Assembly (NCBI RefSeq): GCF_012847335.1
Contig: NZ_JABBDX010000001.1
Span: 558,001 to 622,000 of the forward strand
From: Psychrobacter sp. MF31
Lineage (GTDB): Bacteria; Pseudomonadota; Gammaproteobacteria; Pseudomonadales; Moraxellaceae
Direction of reading: 5' to 3'
DNA: 64,000 bases
Shown piece by piece: positions 37,346 to 46,991 of the stretch (the stretch's first letter is position 1; the number at the start of each line of letters is the position of its first letter). The notes beneath the pieces are model-generated. The model saw only the letters and a program-made list of their open reading frames with translations, did not search any database and was not told the origin of the DNA. The position numbers and the translations under genes were made by a program.

Positions 37346-37361
37346 ATTGAAAGGACACACT

Positions 37362-39272
37362 ATGGACTATCGCTCAAAAACTTCAACCGGCGGTCGCAAT
37401 ATGGCTGGCGCTCGAGCGCTTTGGCGCGCAACAGGAATGACTGACGGCGATTTTGACAAGCCTATTATTGCCATTGCCAACTCCTTTACCCAATTTGTTC
37501 CCGGTCACGTTCATTTAAAAGACTTGGGGCAACTGGTTGCTCGCGAAATCGAAAAAGCCGGCGGCGTTGCTAAAGAATTTAACACCATTGCCGTTGATGA
37601 TGGCATTGCCATGGGTCATAGCGGCATGCTGTATTCCCTACCAAGCCGAGATTTGATTGCTGACTCAGTTGAATACATGGTGAATGCCCACTGCGCCGAT
37701 GCCCTCGTTTGTATTTCCAACTGCGATAAAATCACCCCCGGAATGCTCATGGCAGCCATGCGCTTGAACATCCCTGTTGTGTTTGTATCCGGCGGTCCTA
37801 TGGAAGCCGGCAAAGTCGTTGCCAGCACCGTTGCCCACAGCCACAACAACGACGGTCAAAGCGATGCTCAAGGCGTTGACAACCAAGGTCAAGCCATTCG
37901 CAAATTGGATTTGGTCGATGCCATGATGGATGCAGCAGACGACAGCATCAGCGACGAAGATGTAGCAACCATTGAAAATTCCGCTTGCCCAACTTGCGGC
38001 TCATGCTCAGGGATGTTCACAGCAAACTCGATGAACTGCTTGACTGAAGCGTTAGGACTATCCTTACCCGGCAACGGCTCCTTGCTTGCCACCCATGCGC
38101 TGCGCCGTGAGTTGTTTTTAGAAGCCGGTCGCACTATCGTCAAGCTTGCTAAGCGCCGCTATGAGCAAGAGGACGACTCTGTACTTCCGCGATCAATCGC
38201 CACCAAAGCGGCGTTTGAAAATGCCATGAGCCTTGATATTGCGATGGGCGGCTCAACCAATACCATTTTGCATTTGCTTGCTGCTGCCAATGAAGCAGAG
38301 GTTGATTTTAAAATGGCAGACATTGACCGCTTAAGCCGCCATGTGCCTTGCTTATCAAAAGTCGCTCCGGCAACCCAAAAATACCATATGGAAGACGTTC
38401 ATCGTGCAGGCGGCGTGATGGCGCTATTGGCTGAGCTTGACCGCGCAGGGCTTTTAGACACCAGCGTTCCGACTGTTCATAGCCCAACCATGAAAGATGC
38501 CATTGAAAACTGGGACATCATGAACCCTGACAATACTGAGGCGCGAGCGCTTTATATTGCGGCTCCCGGCGGCGTTCGAACCACGCAAGCATTTTCACAA
38601 AATAAAGCGTGGTCAAACTTGGACGTCAACCGTGAGTCAGGCTGTATCCGCAGTAAAGATCATGCCTACTCACAAGACGGCGGTCTTGCCGTACTTTACG
38701 GCAACATTGCTGAGCGCGGCTGCGTGGTAAAAACCGCAGGCGTTGATGAAAGCATCTTGGTATTCACGGGACGTGCGCGCATTTTTGAATCGCAAGATGA
38801 CGCCGTAGCAGCGGTATTAGCCGATAAAATCGTGGCAGGAGATGTGGTCATCATCCGCTATGAAGGTCCTAAAGGTGGTCCTGGAATGCAAGAAATGCTG
38901 TATCCGACCACCTATTTAAAATCAAAAGGTCTTGGCAAAGCTTGCGCCTTATTAACCGATGGTCGCTTTTCAGGGGGTACTTCTGGATTGTCCATAGGTC
39001 ACGCCAGCCCCGAGGCAGCTGAAGGCGGCGCCATTGGTTTAGTAAAAGAAGGTGACACCATCCATATCGACATCCCTAACCGAACCATCAATATGGACGT
39101 TAGCGACAGCGAACTTGCGGCTCGCCGCGAGGAGATGGAAAGCCGAGGCAGCCTTGCTTGGAAGCCTGTCAACCGTGACCGCCACGTCTCACAAGCCCTT
39201 CGCGCTTACGCCGCAATGACCACCAGCGCGGATACAGGCGCTGTTCGTGATGTCAGCCAAGTTGAGCGTTGA
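37362..39272 (+). CDS. ilvD: Dihydroxy-acid dehydratase
   Basis: 636 residues from the ATG at 37362, with AAAGGA 7 bases upstream. Fe-S dehydratase making 2-oxo acids for valine, isoleucine and leucine. The cluster ligands lie in [14 protein letters not shown] and [18 protein letters not shown], with further family blocks at [38 protein letters not shown] and [22 protein letters not shown]. Length is close to the 616 of E. coli. Not linked to ilvBN/C/E here; monocistronic with its own terminator. Confidence 0.97.
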   Translation: MDYRSKTSTGGRNMAGARALWRATGMTDGDFDKPIIAIANSFTQFVPGHVHLKDLGQLVAREIEKAGGVAKEFNTIAVDDGIAMGHSGMLYSLPSRDLIADSVEYMVNAHCADALVCISNCDKITPGMLMAAMRLNIPVVFVSGGPMEAGKVVASTVAHSHNNDGQSDAQGVDNQGQAIRKLDLVDAMMDAADDSISDEDVATIENSACPTCGSCSGMFTANSMNCLTEALGLSLPGNGSLLATHALRRELFLEAGRTIVKLAKRRYEQEDDSVLPRSIATKAAFENAMSLDIAMGGSTNTILHLLAAANEAEVDFKMADIDRLSRHVPCLSKVAPATQKYHMEDVHRAGGVMALLAELDRAGLLDTSVPTVHSPTMKDAIENWDIMNPDNTEARALYIAAPGGVRTTQAFSQNKAWSNLDVNRESGCIRSKDHAYSQDGGLAVLYGNIAERGCVVKTAGVDESILVFTGRARIFESQDDAVAAVLADKIVAGDVVIIRYEGPKGGPGMQEMLYPTTYLKSKGLGKACALLTDGRFSGGTSGLSIGHASPEAAEGGAIGLVKEGDTIHIDIPNRTINMDVSDSELAARREEMESRGSLAWKPVNRDRHVSQALRAYAAMTTSADTGAVRDVSQVER

Positions 39273-39314
39273 TTAATCATTCAATCTTGGTCATTAACTC
39301 TAAATAGCTCAAAT

Positions 39315-39344
39315 AAAAAGCCTGCGCAGTGCAGGCTTTTTTTT
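39315..39344 (+). terminator. Rho-independent terminator after ilvD
   Basis: AAAAAGCCTGC pairs with GCAGGCTTTTT around GCAGT and is followed by more T. Confidence 0.9.
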
Positions 39345-39484
39345 CACTAAAAACCAACGTAAAGGCGGTGCTGATAACGATTTTTTGCGAAAAAAGTCAC
39401 CGTTTTTCGTCATGATAACCCTTTAAAATCTTAATTTTTACGGTCATGGCGATTATCACCGGCTTTTAACTTGGCAACTTTCTC

Positions 39485-40735
39485 ATGCTTGATAACTACA
39501 ATTTATTCTTACTGATTTGCGGCGCGGCATTTTTGTTTGGGGCACTATTTCCCATTATTAAAAAATTTGCGCCCATCTCATTACCTATGATTCAGGTCAC
39601 CTTTGGGCTGATCATGGGCTATTGGTGGACAAGCTTATCGTTTTTAAACCCGCTTGAAAGTGGCATTATCATTGAAAAGCTGACCGAAATTGTCGTTTTG
39701 GTGTCACTAGTCGGCGCTGGTATTAAAATTGACACGCCACTGACTTGGAAAGCTTGGCAACCAACGTTACGATTGCTATTGATTACCATGCCTATCGGGA
39801 TTTTTGCGATGGCGGTATTAGGCTATTATGCCTTTGGACTGAGTCTTGCAGCAGCGATCCTACTGGGAGCTGCACTTGCGCCAACCGATCCTGTTCTTGC
39901 CTCCAGTATCCAAGTTGGACCTCCTAACACTGGAAACGAAGATACCCCAAGATTTACCCTCACCTCAGAAGCCGGATTGAACGATGGCTTGGCATTCCCC
40001 TTTGTTTATTTGGCAATAAAAATGGCAGAAGCCCACCAAAAAGGCATCCGCTTTGATGGCGAGCAGCTTTGGTCATGGTTTACTCAAGACGTGCTTTGGC
40101 AAATTGGCATGGGGCTACTCATTGGCGTCACGGTCGGGAAAGTGTTAGCCAAGATTATTTTTTCCAAGCGCATTAAAGGCACAGCGATTTCCCAAAGTTA
40201 CGTGGTGATTGCCTTAACCTTGCTTGCTTATGGTTTTGCTGAATTTGCCCACAGCTATGGCTTTATTGCGGTATTTGTTGCCGCCTTTGCCTTTCGCCGA
40301 TCAGAAACGGAGCACCATTATCATAAAAAGCTGCACGACTTTGCTGAGCAATCAGAAGGTCTTCTCATGTCGCTGGTGCTAGTAACTTTTGGTATTTTTA
40401 TTGGTCAAGGGCTACAGCTTGATATTGAGCTGACTTGGCGCGTTTATATTATTAGCTTTGCCTTTTTATTGTTAATTCGACCGATTGGCGGCTTTATTGC
40501 GCTAAGCGGATTAAAACTGCCTTTTGCCGAAAAAAATGCCATTGCCGCCCTTGGTATTCGCGGCATCGGAACGTTGTATTATTTATCCTATGCTTTAAAC
40601 CAAAACTTTTTTGCCGAAAGCGATGCGGTCAAACTTTGGATTGTTTGCTCCATCGTGATTTTGATTTCCATCTTTATTCACGGGTTGACCGCTCAAAAAC
40701 TGCTTCAGCTTACCCCCAATAAGCCCCGAAATTAG
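39485..40735 (+). CDS. Sodium/proton antiporter, CPA1 (NhaP-like) family
   Basis: 416 residues, 12-13 membrane helices. Exchanges Na+ or K+ for H+ across the inner membrane. Family motifs: GAALAPTDPVLASSIQVG (the TDP of the unwound helix), FTLTSEAGLNDGLAFPFVYLAI with the ion-binding Asn-Asp pair, VAAFAFRR, and ALGIRGIGTLYYLSYALNQ near the C-terminus. The short hydrophilic tail fits compact bacterial CPA1 members. Cation preference is not decided by sequence. It converges on nlpD. Confidence 0.92.
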   Translation: MLDNYNLFLLICGAAFLFGALFPIIKKFAPISLPMIQVTFGLIMGYWWTSLSFLNPLESGIIIEKLTEIVVLVSLVGAGIKIDTPLTWKAWQPTLRLLLITMPIGIFAMAVLGYYAFGLSLAAAILLGAALAPTDPVLASSIQVGPPNTGNEDTPRFTLTSEAGLNDGLAFPFVYLAIKMAEAHQKGIRFDGEQLWSWFTQDVLWQIGMGLLIGVTVGKVLAKIIFSKRIKGTAISQSYVVIALTLLAYGFAEFAHSYGFIAVFVAAFAFRRSETEHHYHKKLHDFAEQSEGLLMSLVLVTFGIFIGQGLQLDIELTWRVYIISFAFLLLIRPIGGFIALSGLKLPFAEKNAIAALGIRGIGTLYYLSYALNQNFFAESDAVKLWIVCSIVILISIFIHGLTAQKLLQLTPNKPRN

Positions 40736-40750
40736 CTTTTGGGGCTTATT
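40718..40750. terminator. Hairpin at the end of the antiporter gene, possible terminator
   Basis: AATAAGCCCC pairs perfectly with GGGGCTTATT over a 13-base loop that contains the stop codon. No T-run follows on either strand, so it may act only with Rho or as an mRNA 3'-end structure. Confidence 0.4.
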
Positions 40751-40796
40751 AGGGCAATGGGTTGATCATTAACAACTATGAAATAACAACTAAGAA

Positions 40797-41579
40797 CTAA
40801 CGACCAAGAACGGCTCGTGGATCAATTGGGTTGCCATTGAGACGGACTTGAAACTCAAGCGCCACTTGACCTGATTGACCAGATTGTCCCATCGTGGCAA
40901 TGCGCTGACCACGCTGAACGGATTGACCTTCTGCCACCAAGATTTGGCTGTTATGAGCATAAGCGGTAATATAGTTATTGCTGTGGCGGATCATTACCAA
41001 ATTGCCATATTCTTCTAAACCGTCACCTGCATAAAGTACCACGCCTGCTTGGCTTGCAAGCACCGGATCGCCCAATTGCCCTGAAAACCACATCCCTTTG
41101 ACGTCTTTTGCTTCATCAAAATTGCGGATGACGGGATTTTTAGTTGGCAGCTCGTAACCAATGGCGGTATTGGCAACCACGTCATAATCTGTCGCTGTAT
41201 TATTGCTTGGCGGCGTATAAACGGGATTGTTATTGCTTGAATTATTGTTGTAGCTTGGTGAATTGTTGCTTGCCGACGTATTTTGGTCACTTTGCCAAAG
41301 CTTGAGCATTTGACCAGTATAAATGGTGTATTGGCTGTCTAAGCGGTTTAGCGCCCCCACTTGGCGATAGTTTAGGTTATATCGCGCGGCAATTTGGCTG
41401 ACCGTATCGCCCTGCTTCACTTGATAAAAATTAGGAACCCCTTGGGCATTGGTAATAATCGTAGGCGACTGCGATGGCAGCTGATAGGTAGGTTTGGTGG
41501 CGCAGCCTGTCATAATCAGCGCGCTTAGGCTCAATAGCGCCGTCAGCGTCAACCGCACAGAGAGTGGCAGTGATGTCAT
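40797..41579 (-). CDS. nlpD: NlpD-like lipoprotein with LysM and degenerate M23 domain
   Basis: 260 residues. The lipoprotein signal ends LIMTGC. A LysM domain follows (about 50-95, YQVKQGDTVSQIAARYNLNYRQVGALNRL), then an Asn/Ser-rich linker and a LytM/M23 domain (about 145-260). The zinc ligands of active M23 peptidases are not kept: there is no HxxxD, and the last HxH reads LEFQVRLNG. As with E. coli NlpD it is thus probably an activator of an amidase such as AmiC during cell separation. Downstream of surE, as in many proteobacteria, but no rpoS follows; a convergent antiporter gene does. Confidence 0.9.
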   Translation of the reverse strand: MTSLPLSVRLTLTALLSLSALIMTGCATKPTYQLPSQSPTIITNAQGVPNFYQVKQGDTVSQIAARYNLNYRQVGALNRLDSQYTIYTGQMLKLWQSDQNTSASNNSPSYNNNSSNNNPVYTPPSNNTATDYDVVANTAIGYELPTKNPVIRNFDEAKDVKGMWFSGQLGDPVLASQAGVVLYAGDGLEEYGNLVMIRHSNNYITAYAHNSQILVAEGQSVQRGQRIATMGQSGQSGQVALEFQVRLNGNPIDPRAVLGR

Positions 41580-41677
41580 AAAAAGTTCCTGTATTTCAAA
41601 AGCTTAAAAATAGCAAGCTTAGTTTACAAATGGGGCGTTACAAGTTGGTCGGTCGTTGTAACTTGAAGTGGTTATCT

Positions 41678-42490
41678 TTAATCGTAATTATTCAGCAAAG
41701 CATCTAATTCATAAAGACTTTGGCTTGGGACATAAGGCAATCTAACAGGCGATAAACTTACCCAACCTGCCGCAACAGCTTCAGCATCCGTCATCGCCAA
41801 ATAAGGTGTCGCTTGTATCCGCTCATCTGATACATTTGGGTCTTTTTTTAAGCTTAGCCAATACGCCTCTCGACCTCGCGGATCGATCAATTTATGAACG
41901 GGATTGAGTAGCGAGCGATGACCAAGCGCGGTGATCTTTTGACCTTTGATATCACAAGCTGACCTATCTGGAATATTAACGTTTAAAACGTGATAGGGCA
42001 AATTTTTGAAGCCCGCCATTAACTCATGATGCCCCAAAAGCGTCACAATTTCATCAGCTGCAGACTCATAATATTTTGCCAAGTCTTGACCACAACCTAC
42101 GGTTGCAACCATCGCAAGTGACACCGCCATTGCCGGAACACCGAACATCTGAGCCGTCGCCGCCGCGCCAAACGTCCCTGAAAACAGAACATCTTGCCCA
42201 AAATTAGCGCCTGAATTGATCCCTGAAATCACCCAATCAAACTTAACATCGGCAAACAGCTCATGAAGCGCCAAATAAATACAATCCGCAGGCGAGCCAT
42301 TAACAGCAACAAATCCTGACGCCAGCTTTTGCGGGTATAATGGCTTTACAACACTCAAGGCGCTTGCGCTACCACTTTGCTCACTATCGGGGGCAACCAC
42401 GACCACCTCGCCAATCTTGGATAGCGCCTCATATAATGCCAAAAGCCCAGGCGCAAAAACGCCATCATCATTACTGATTAAAAATCTCAT
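41678..42490 (-). CDS. surE: 5'/3'-nucleotidase SurE
   Basis: 270 residues. Metal-dependent phosphatase on nucleoside monophosphates and short polyphosphate. The N-terminal MRFLISNDDGVFAPGLLALYEAL carries the metal-binding DD. VVAPDSEQSGSASALS, SGINSGANFGQDVLFSGTFGAA and NVNIPD are the other family blocks. The pcm gene that often separates surE from nlpD is absent; the gap to nlpD is 98 bases. Confidence 0.95.
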   Translation of the reverse strand: MRFLISNDDGVFAPGLLALYEALSKIGEVVVVAPDSEQSGSASALSVVKPLYPQKLASGFVAVNGSPADCIYLALHELFADVKFDWVISGINSGANFGQDVLFSGTFGAAATAQMFGVPAMAVSLAMVATVGCGQDLAKYYESAADEIVTLLGHHELMAGFKNLPYHVLNVNIPDRSACDIKGQKITALGHRSLLNPVHKLIDPRGREAYWLSLKKDPNVSDERIQATPYLAMTDAEAVAAGWVSLSPVRLPYVPSQSLYELDALLNNYD

Positions 42491-42815
42491 GAAATCTCAA
42501 AGGAATAAAAACGTGGTTAAAAACTAATAATTTTAAATAGCAAAATTAAAGCGAGGATTATAACTGATAGGTCAAGCTTGAATCATTAAGTCATTAAATA
42601 AAATAGGCTTTAGAAAGCTTTGGGATACCTTAATTAACACTAAAAAATTTTGTAAAAATAATGCAGCAACTTGATAAAAGATTGATCCTTAATGTTGCTA
42701 TAAGATGAGTCAGGATCACAATATTTCTACACATAAATCAATATACTATGTGACTTTTTAGTGCCGAAAGCTTAATATAAGACCATTGAATCATCTTGAG
42801 CGAGCGTGATAAAGA
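42491..42815. other. Intergenic region between divergent surE and a small exported-protein gene
   Basis: 325 AT-rich bases. It must hold two divergent promoters, but no site stands out. No open frame or RNA structure was recognised. Confidence 0.4.
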
Positions 42816-43277
42816 ATGAACAACCCATTGATATTATCCAAATTATTCCAAACTGCTAAAACCTCTTCTAAGTCCTCATTTCATATTGCTAATAAAGTTG
42901 CTATTGCGGGGATCATCACGACTTCTGCCATGATGTCACAAGCAACTAATGCTGCAAACAACAATGCCGTCTCAACCATTCCGATCGATATGTCGGGAAT
43001 GACGGTCACTAAACATGAAATCGCGGTCATGCAAGTGCTGTCTGAAATCTGCCCATCAATGCTGAACAACAATCAAAAGCAGCGTTTTTATAAATCTTAT
43101 AACGTTCAGCTTCGGGAATTGATGCCAACCCTTGAGGATCCAAAAGCCGCCATTCAATATTTATCGACTCAGCAAGATTACCGCCAAATTTTGCAAAGCA
43201 TGCGCAGCTGGACTATGAGCTTTTCAAAACAAGAAAACAAAGCCATTTGTGAAGACTTGGCAAATGCCAGTTTTTAA
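42816..43277 (+). CDS. Small exported protein of unknown function
   Basis: 153 residues. A long Ser/Lys-rich N-region leads to a hydrophobic signal (VAIAGIITTSAMMSQATNA), with cleavage likely after TNA. The mature part of about 105 residues is helical: VTKHEIAVMQVLSEICPSMLNNNQKQRFYKSYNVQLRELMP, then AAIQYLSTQQDYRQILQSMRSW. Its two Cys (EICPS and AICED) lie near the ends and could pair. No named family is recognised. Single-gene unit with a strong terminator. Confidence 0.75.
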   Translation: MNNPLILSKLFQTAKTSSKSSFHIANKVAIAGIITTSAMMSQATNAANNNAVSTIPIDMSGMTVTKHEIAVMQVLSEICPSMLNNNQKQRFYKSYNVQLRELMPTLEDPKAAIQYLSTQQDYRQILQSMRSWTMSFSKQENKAICEDLANASF

Positions 43278-43341
43278 ATTGAGCCATTTTTAGTAGTGAT
43301 TATATTTTGACATTAAGTATATTTTAGTAGTGATGATAACT

Positions 43342-43393
43342 TAGCCCGATTATAAGGTTTTTATATCAACTTTATAATTCGGGCTATTTTTTT
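43342..43393 (+). terminator. Rho-independent terminator after the small exported-protein gene
   Basis: TAGCCCGA-TTATAAGG pairs with CTTTATAATTCGGGCTA in a long stem with a single-base bulge and an AT loop, followed by TTTTTTT. Confidence 0.85.
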
Positions 43394-43421
43394 ATTATAA
43401 ACAATTGATGAAAGCAATAAA

Positions 43422-45299
43422 TTAATCCTGCCAGCGTTTGATTAACGCCGCTAATTTTTTAGGATCACGAACCGATTCATGACAAAAATCAACGCCCAAA
43501 GCTTGCAGCTTGCTTGCTATCGATTGCATGGCAAAACCTCTATGCGCTGAAAACCAATAAACGATCAATACGCGGTGATGAAACTCAGCTTTTCGGATAG
43601 CTTCAGCCAATTGACCTGCTTTTTCAATGCTGATCTCTTCGCCAATCATAACAAAATCTACCACAATCGTTTGCAGCTGCTCTAAAATGGCTTCTGAATG
43701 CTGATAACATTGAACTTGTGCTCCAAGCATTTTCAGCTCATCGATCATCACTCCTGAATCATCGCGGTGATAATACAAGATGGATTTTCCTGCTAAAACT
43801 TTTTGCTGAGATTTTGACAAGCTGTCTTTTAAGGGAATTAAAACGGTAAAAGTGCTCCCCTCTCCAATCGTGCTATCAACTTCAATGCTACCGCCCATCA
43901 ACTGAATAATTTGTTTGATGACGGCAAGTCCCACGCCTGCGCCCTCATATTCCCGAGTGACACTAGGATCAACTTGAAAAAATGGGGTAAAAATATCCTC
44001 TAAGTATTTTTGTTCAATGCCAATACCGCGATCAATGATTTTAATTTGCCAACGAATACTTTCATTAAAATGGGTCAGTTGGGACTCAAGGATGATATTT
44101 CCTGCTTGGCTAAACTTGATCGCATTGTCAATGAGGCTTGAGAGCACTTGAGTGATTTTATTGACATCACCTTCAAGGCTATAATCGATATGATAAACTC
44201 GGCTGCTCAATATCAAGTTTTTTTGGCGGGCTTTGGGCTCAAAGTCATTAAGTAAATCCGCTAATAGTTGTAGCGGGTTAAATTCCGTTAAAGTTAACCC
44301 AATTTGACCTTTTTCAATTTTATTTAATTGAATGATTTGCTCTAAGGTATTGTGAAGGTGCTGACTGCCCTTTCGGATCACCTCTAAAATGTCTTTTTGC
44401 TCATCATTTAGCGCTTGCGGATTGAGCAGTTGCAGCCCGCCTGAGATGGCATTAAGGGAGGTTTTAAGCTCATGGGTGATCATACTTTGAAAATTGTGGC
44501 GTTGAACCTCAAGTGATAAGTCTTTACTTTGCAGCTGAACTTCAAAAGCTGCAAGCGATGCAATGTGATCTTGAGCAAATTTTAGGCGCTGAAAAAGTTT
44601 GACCAAAGCTTGCTGAAGCTGCATAAGCTCCGTAAATTCAAAGCGCTGCTGCAATGCAGGAAGCTGATCAAGCTCATAATCGTCATTTTGCCAAGCTTGC
44701 GACAAGATGTTTAAGTCTTGGCTTGGCCAGCGAAGCTTACGCGCGCAAAACAACGCCAATATCAGTCCAGAACCTGTGATCATTAACCATGACCACCAAT
44801 TAGCCAATAACCACTGCAATCGCAGCTCTTGAATATCTAAGGTAATATTAATATAACCCAGTAAAGTGCTGTGCTTGTTATTGCTATTGGTTGCGTTTGA
44901 TCCTGTGTTTGGCAGCGCTTGGCTCGTTACCGCTCGGCTAAAATTGACGGATCTTGCAAATAAAGCATTGCTCCAATCTTGGTTTGAATGCTCAATTTGT
45001 GACTGATCGCTGTTGGCGATGGGTTGCTCTGTGGCATAAAAAACGATGCTATGAATGGCAGGGTCATTGTCAAGAAGCAGCCGCACTTGGCTTGCTACCA
45101 AAGCGCCGCCATTGACCACAGAAGCACTATTTGCTAACAGCTCTGCCACTTGCTGCAAATGCTGACGCTTTTGTTGATAATGCTCAACAAAGCCTATGAC
45201 AAAGGTCAAAAGCAAAGCCATGACCAGCCCAATGGTCAGTAATTGTAAAACGGTTTTTTTAACTAGGCTGGAAATAGGACGTGATTGACGGTTTGGCAT
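43422..45299 (-). CDS. Membrane sensor histidine kinase with a degenerate C-terminal receiver
   Basis: 625 residues. TM1 at about 15-38, a periplasmic sensor region to about 160, TM2 at about 168-186, and a HAMP-like linker to 245. The HisKA phospho-acceptor is His276 (FQSMITHELKTSLNAI). The ATPase domain has the N-box DNAIKFS at 391-397, the G1 box DRGIGI at 423-428, and the G2 box GAGVGLAV. A fold resembling a receiver follows (about 503-623), but Gly553 stands where the phosphorylated Asp belongs and the conserved Lys is lost. The layout recalls a shortened BarA/GacS without Hpt. No response regulator is adjacent; the gene lies 86 bases after der. Confidence 0.9.
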   Translation of the reverse strand: MPNRQSRPISSLVKKTVLQLLTIGLVMALLLTFVIGFVEHYQQKRQHLQQVAELLANSASVVNGGALVASQVRLLLDNDPAIHSIVFYATEQPIANSDQSQIEHSNQDWSNALFARSVNFSRAVTSQALPNTGSNATNSNNKHSTLLGYINITLDIQELRLQWLLANWWSWLMITGSGLILALFCARKLRWPSQDLNILSQAWQNDDYELDQLPALQQRFEFTELMQLQQALVKLFQRLKFAQDHIASLAAFEVQLQSKDLSLEVQRHNFQSMITHELKTSLNAISGGLQLLNPQALNDEQKDILEVIRKGSQHLHNTLEQIIQLNKIEKGQIGLTLTEFNPLQLLADLLNDFEPKARQKNLILSSRVYHIDYSLEGDVNKITQVLSSLIDNAIKFSQAGNIILESQLTHFNESIRWQIKIIDRGIGIEQKYLEDIFTPFFQVDPSVTREYEGAGVGLAVIKQIIQLMGGSIEVDSTIGEGSTFTVLIPLKDSLSKSQQKVLAGKSILYYHRDDSGVMIDELKMLGAQVQCYQHSEAILEQLQTIVVDFVMIGEEISIEKAGQLAEAIRKAEFHHRVLIVYWFSAHRGFAMQSIASKLQALGVDFCHESVRDPKKLAALIKRWQD

Positions 45300-45385
45300 C
45301 TCATTTCACCTACTTTTGACGCCAAAACGCCAAAAGCAATGATCATCATAACGCGCGCTTAATCTTAACAGCAAGCTATCATCAA

Positions 45386-46840
45386 TTAGCGTTTTTTGGT
45401 ACCGCGCTTATTGCTGGTTTTTGCCTCTTTTGCAGAGGGGTGTTTTGATTGAGCAGCAAATTTAGTACCGCGTTTTTGGTGGCGCTGTTTTTGTGCTTTA
45501 ACGGGCGTTGACGTTTTGTTCGCAAAGGGGTTTTCGTTGAGCTTAAACACCACATTTAATGGCGTGCCTTCAAGCTTAAACACTTGGCGAAACTGATTTT
45601 CAAGATAGCGCTGGTAGCTTTTGGGAAGCGATCCAGTTTGGTTACCATGAATCACGATCACAGGCGGATTGTGACCGCCAATATGCGCGTAACGCAGCTT
45701 AATCCTGCGACCTGAAACAGCAGGCGGCGGATTGGCGGCAACCGCATCTTGTAAAATTTGCGTCAAGCGGCTTGTTGACACTTGAAACATGGAAGAATGA
45801 TATGCTTTTAAAATGGAAGGGTATAAGTTGCCAACGCCTGTACCATGAAGCGCTGAAATCAGATGCACTTTAACAAAGGGAATAAAGCTAAAGCGGCGAT
45901 CCATCTCAATTTTAATAAAGTCTTTTTGCTCAACGCTTAAGCCATCCCATTTGTTAATGGCAACGACCAAAGCGCGACCGGCATCAAGCGCATAACCAAT
46001 CATGTGCAAATCTTGGTCAACAATGCCTTCTTGAGCGTCAATAACAATAACAGTAACGTTGGAGTCTTTAATGGCTTGAAGCGTTTTAATCACCGAGAAC
46101 TTTTCAACTTTTTCATCGATTCGACCTCGGCGGCGAACGCCTGCGGTATCAATCAAAACGTAGCTTTTGCCCTCGCGCTCATAAGGGATGTAAATGCTGT
46201 CGCGAGTCGTTCCTGGCATGTCAAACACCACCACACGCTCCTCACCAAGCAAGCGATTAACAAGCGTTGACTTACCAACGTTTGGGCGACCAATAATGGC
46301 AAGCTTAAGACCTTCAGGCTCAGGCTCAGCATCTTGTTCGGGCATATCTTTGGTGATGACTTCAAGAAGGTTGCTGATACCTCGGCTGTGGCTTGCGGCA
46401 ACGGGATGCGGCTCACCAAGCCCTAACGCAAAAAACTCGCTCGGGGCAGATTCATGAACGCCATCGATTTTGTTAGCCACCAAAAAAACTGGCTTGCCAA
46501 GGGTGTGCAAAAATTTGCCGATCTCTGCATCTGCACCAATCATTCCGGCACGAGCATCCACCACAAAAACAATGATGTCAGCTTCGTGAATTGCAGTGTA
46601 GGACTGCTCGGACATATAATCGTCAATATTGCCGCTGCCATCATCTGCCTCACCAATACCGCCGGTATCAACGACGATAAATGACTTACCCTCAAAGCTT
46701 GCATCGCCATATTGTCGGTCGCGGGTCAACCCCGCCATATCTGCCACCAAAGCTTGACGGCTTTTGGTAAACTGGTTAAATAAGGTCGATTTACCAACAT
46801 TTGGGCGACCAATCAGCGCCACCACAGGCTTGATACTCAT
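45386..46840 (-). CDS. der: Ribosome-assembly GTPase Der (EngA)
   Basis: 484 residues. Two G domains in tandem: first [25 protein letters not shown] and NKID; second [29 protein letters not shown] and NKWD. A KH-like domain ([24 protein letters not shown]) follows. Needed for 50S subunit maturation. The C-terminus ends in a Lys/Arg-rich tail of about 40 residues ([17 protein letters not shown] onward). Belongs to the conserved block bamB-der; 151 bases separate it from bamB. Confidence 0.97.
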   Translation of the reverse strand: MSIKPVVALIGRPNVGKSTLFNQFTKSRQALVADMAGLTRDRQYGDASFEGKSFIVVDTGGIGEADDGSGNIDDYMSEQSYTAIHEADIIVFVVDARAGMIGADAEIGKFLHTLGKPVFLVANKIDGVHESAPSEFFALGLGEPHPVAASHSRGISNLLEVITKDMPEQDAEPEPEGLKLAIIGRPNVGKSTLVNRLLGEERVVVFDMPGTTRDSIYIPYEREGKSYVLIDTAGVRRRGRIDEKVEKFSVIKTLQAIKDSNVTVIVIDAQEGIVDQDLHMIGYALDAGRALVVAINKWDGLSVEQKDFIKIEMDRRFSFIPFVKVHLISALHGTGVGNLYPSILKAYHSSMFQVSTSRLTQILQDAVAANPPPAVSGRRIKLRYAHIGGHNPPVIVIHGNQTGSLPKSYQRYLENQFRQVFKLEGTPLNVVFKLNENPFANKTSTPVKAQKQRHQKRGTKFAAQSKHPSAKEAKTSNKRGTKKR

Positions 46841-46991
46841 GCGATACTCTTTTTAGTTGTGAAAGCGGCTTTTAAAAATTGAGCGAAAATACTATCAATC
46901 TCTTACCGGGCGCATAGATTACGCCAATTGACCCTGAAGCACAAGTCATCTTGAGCAAATGAAGTAAGGCGATCTTAGCATTCAACTTAAC

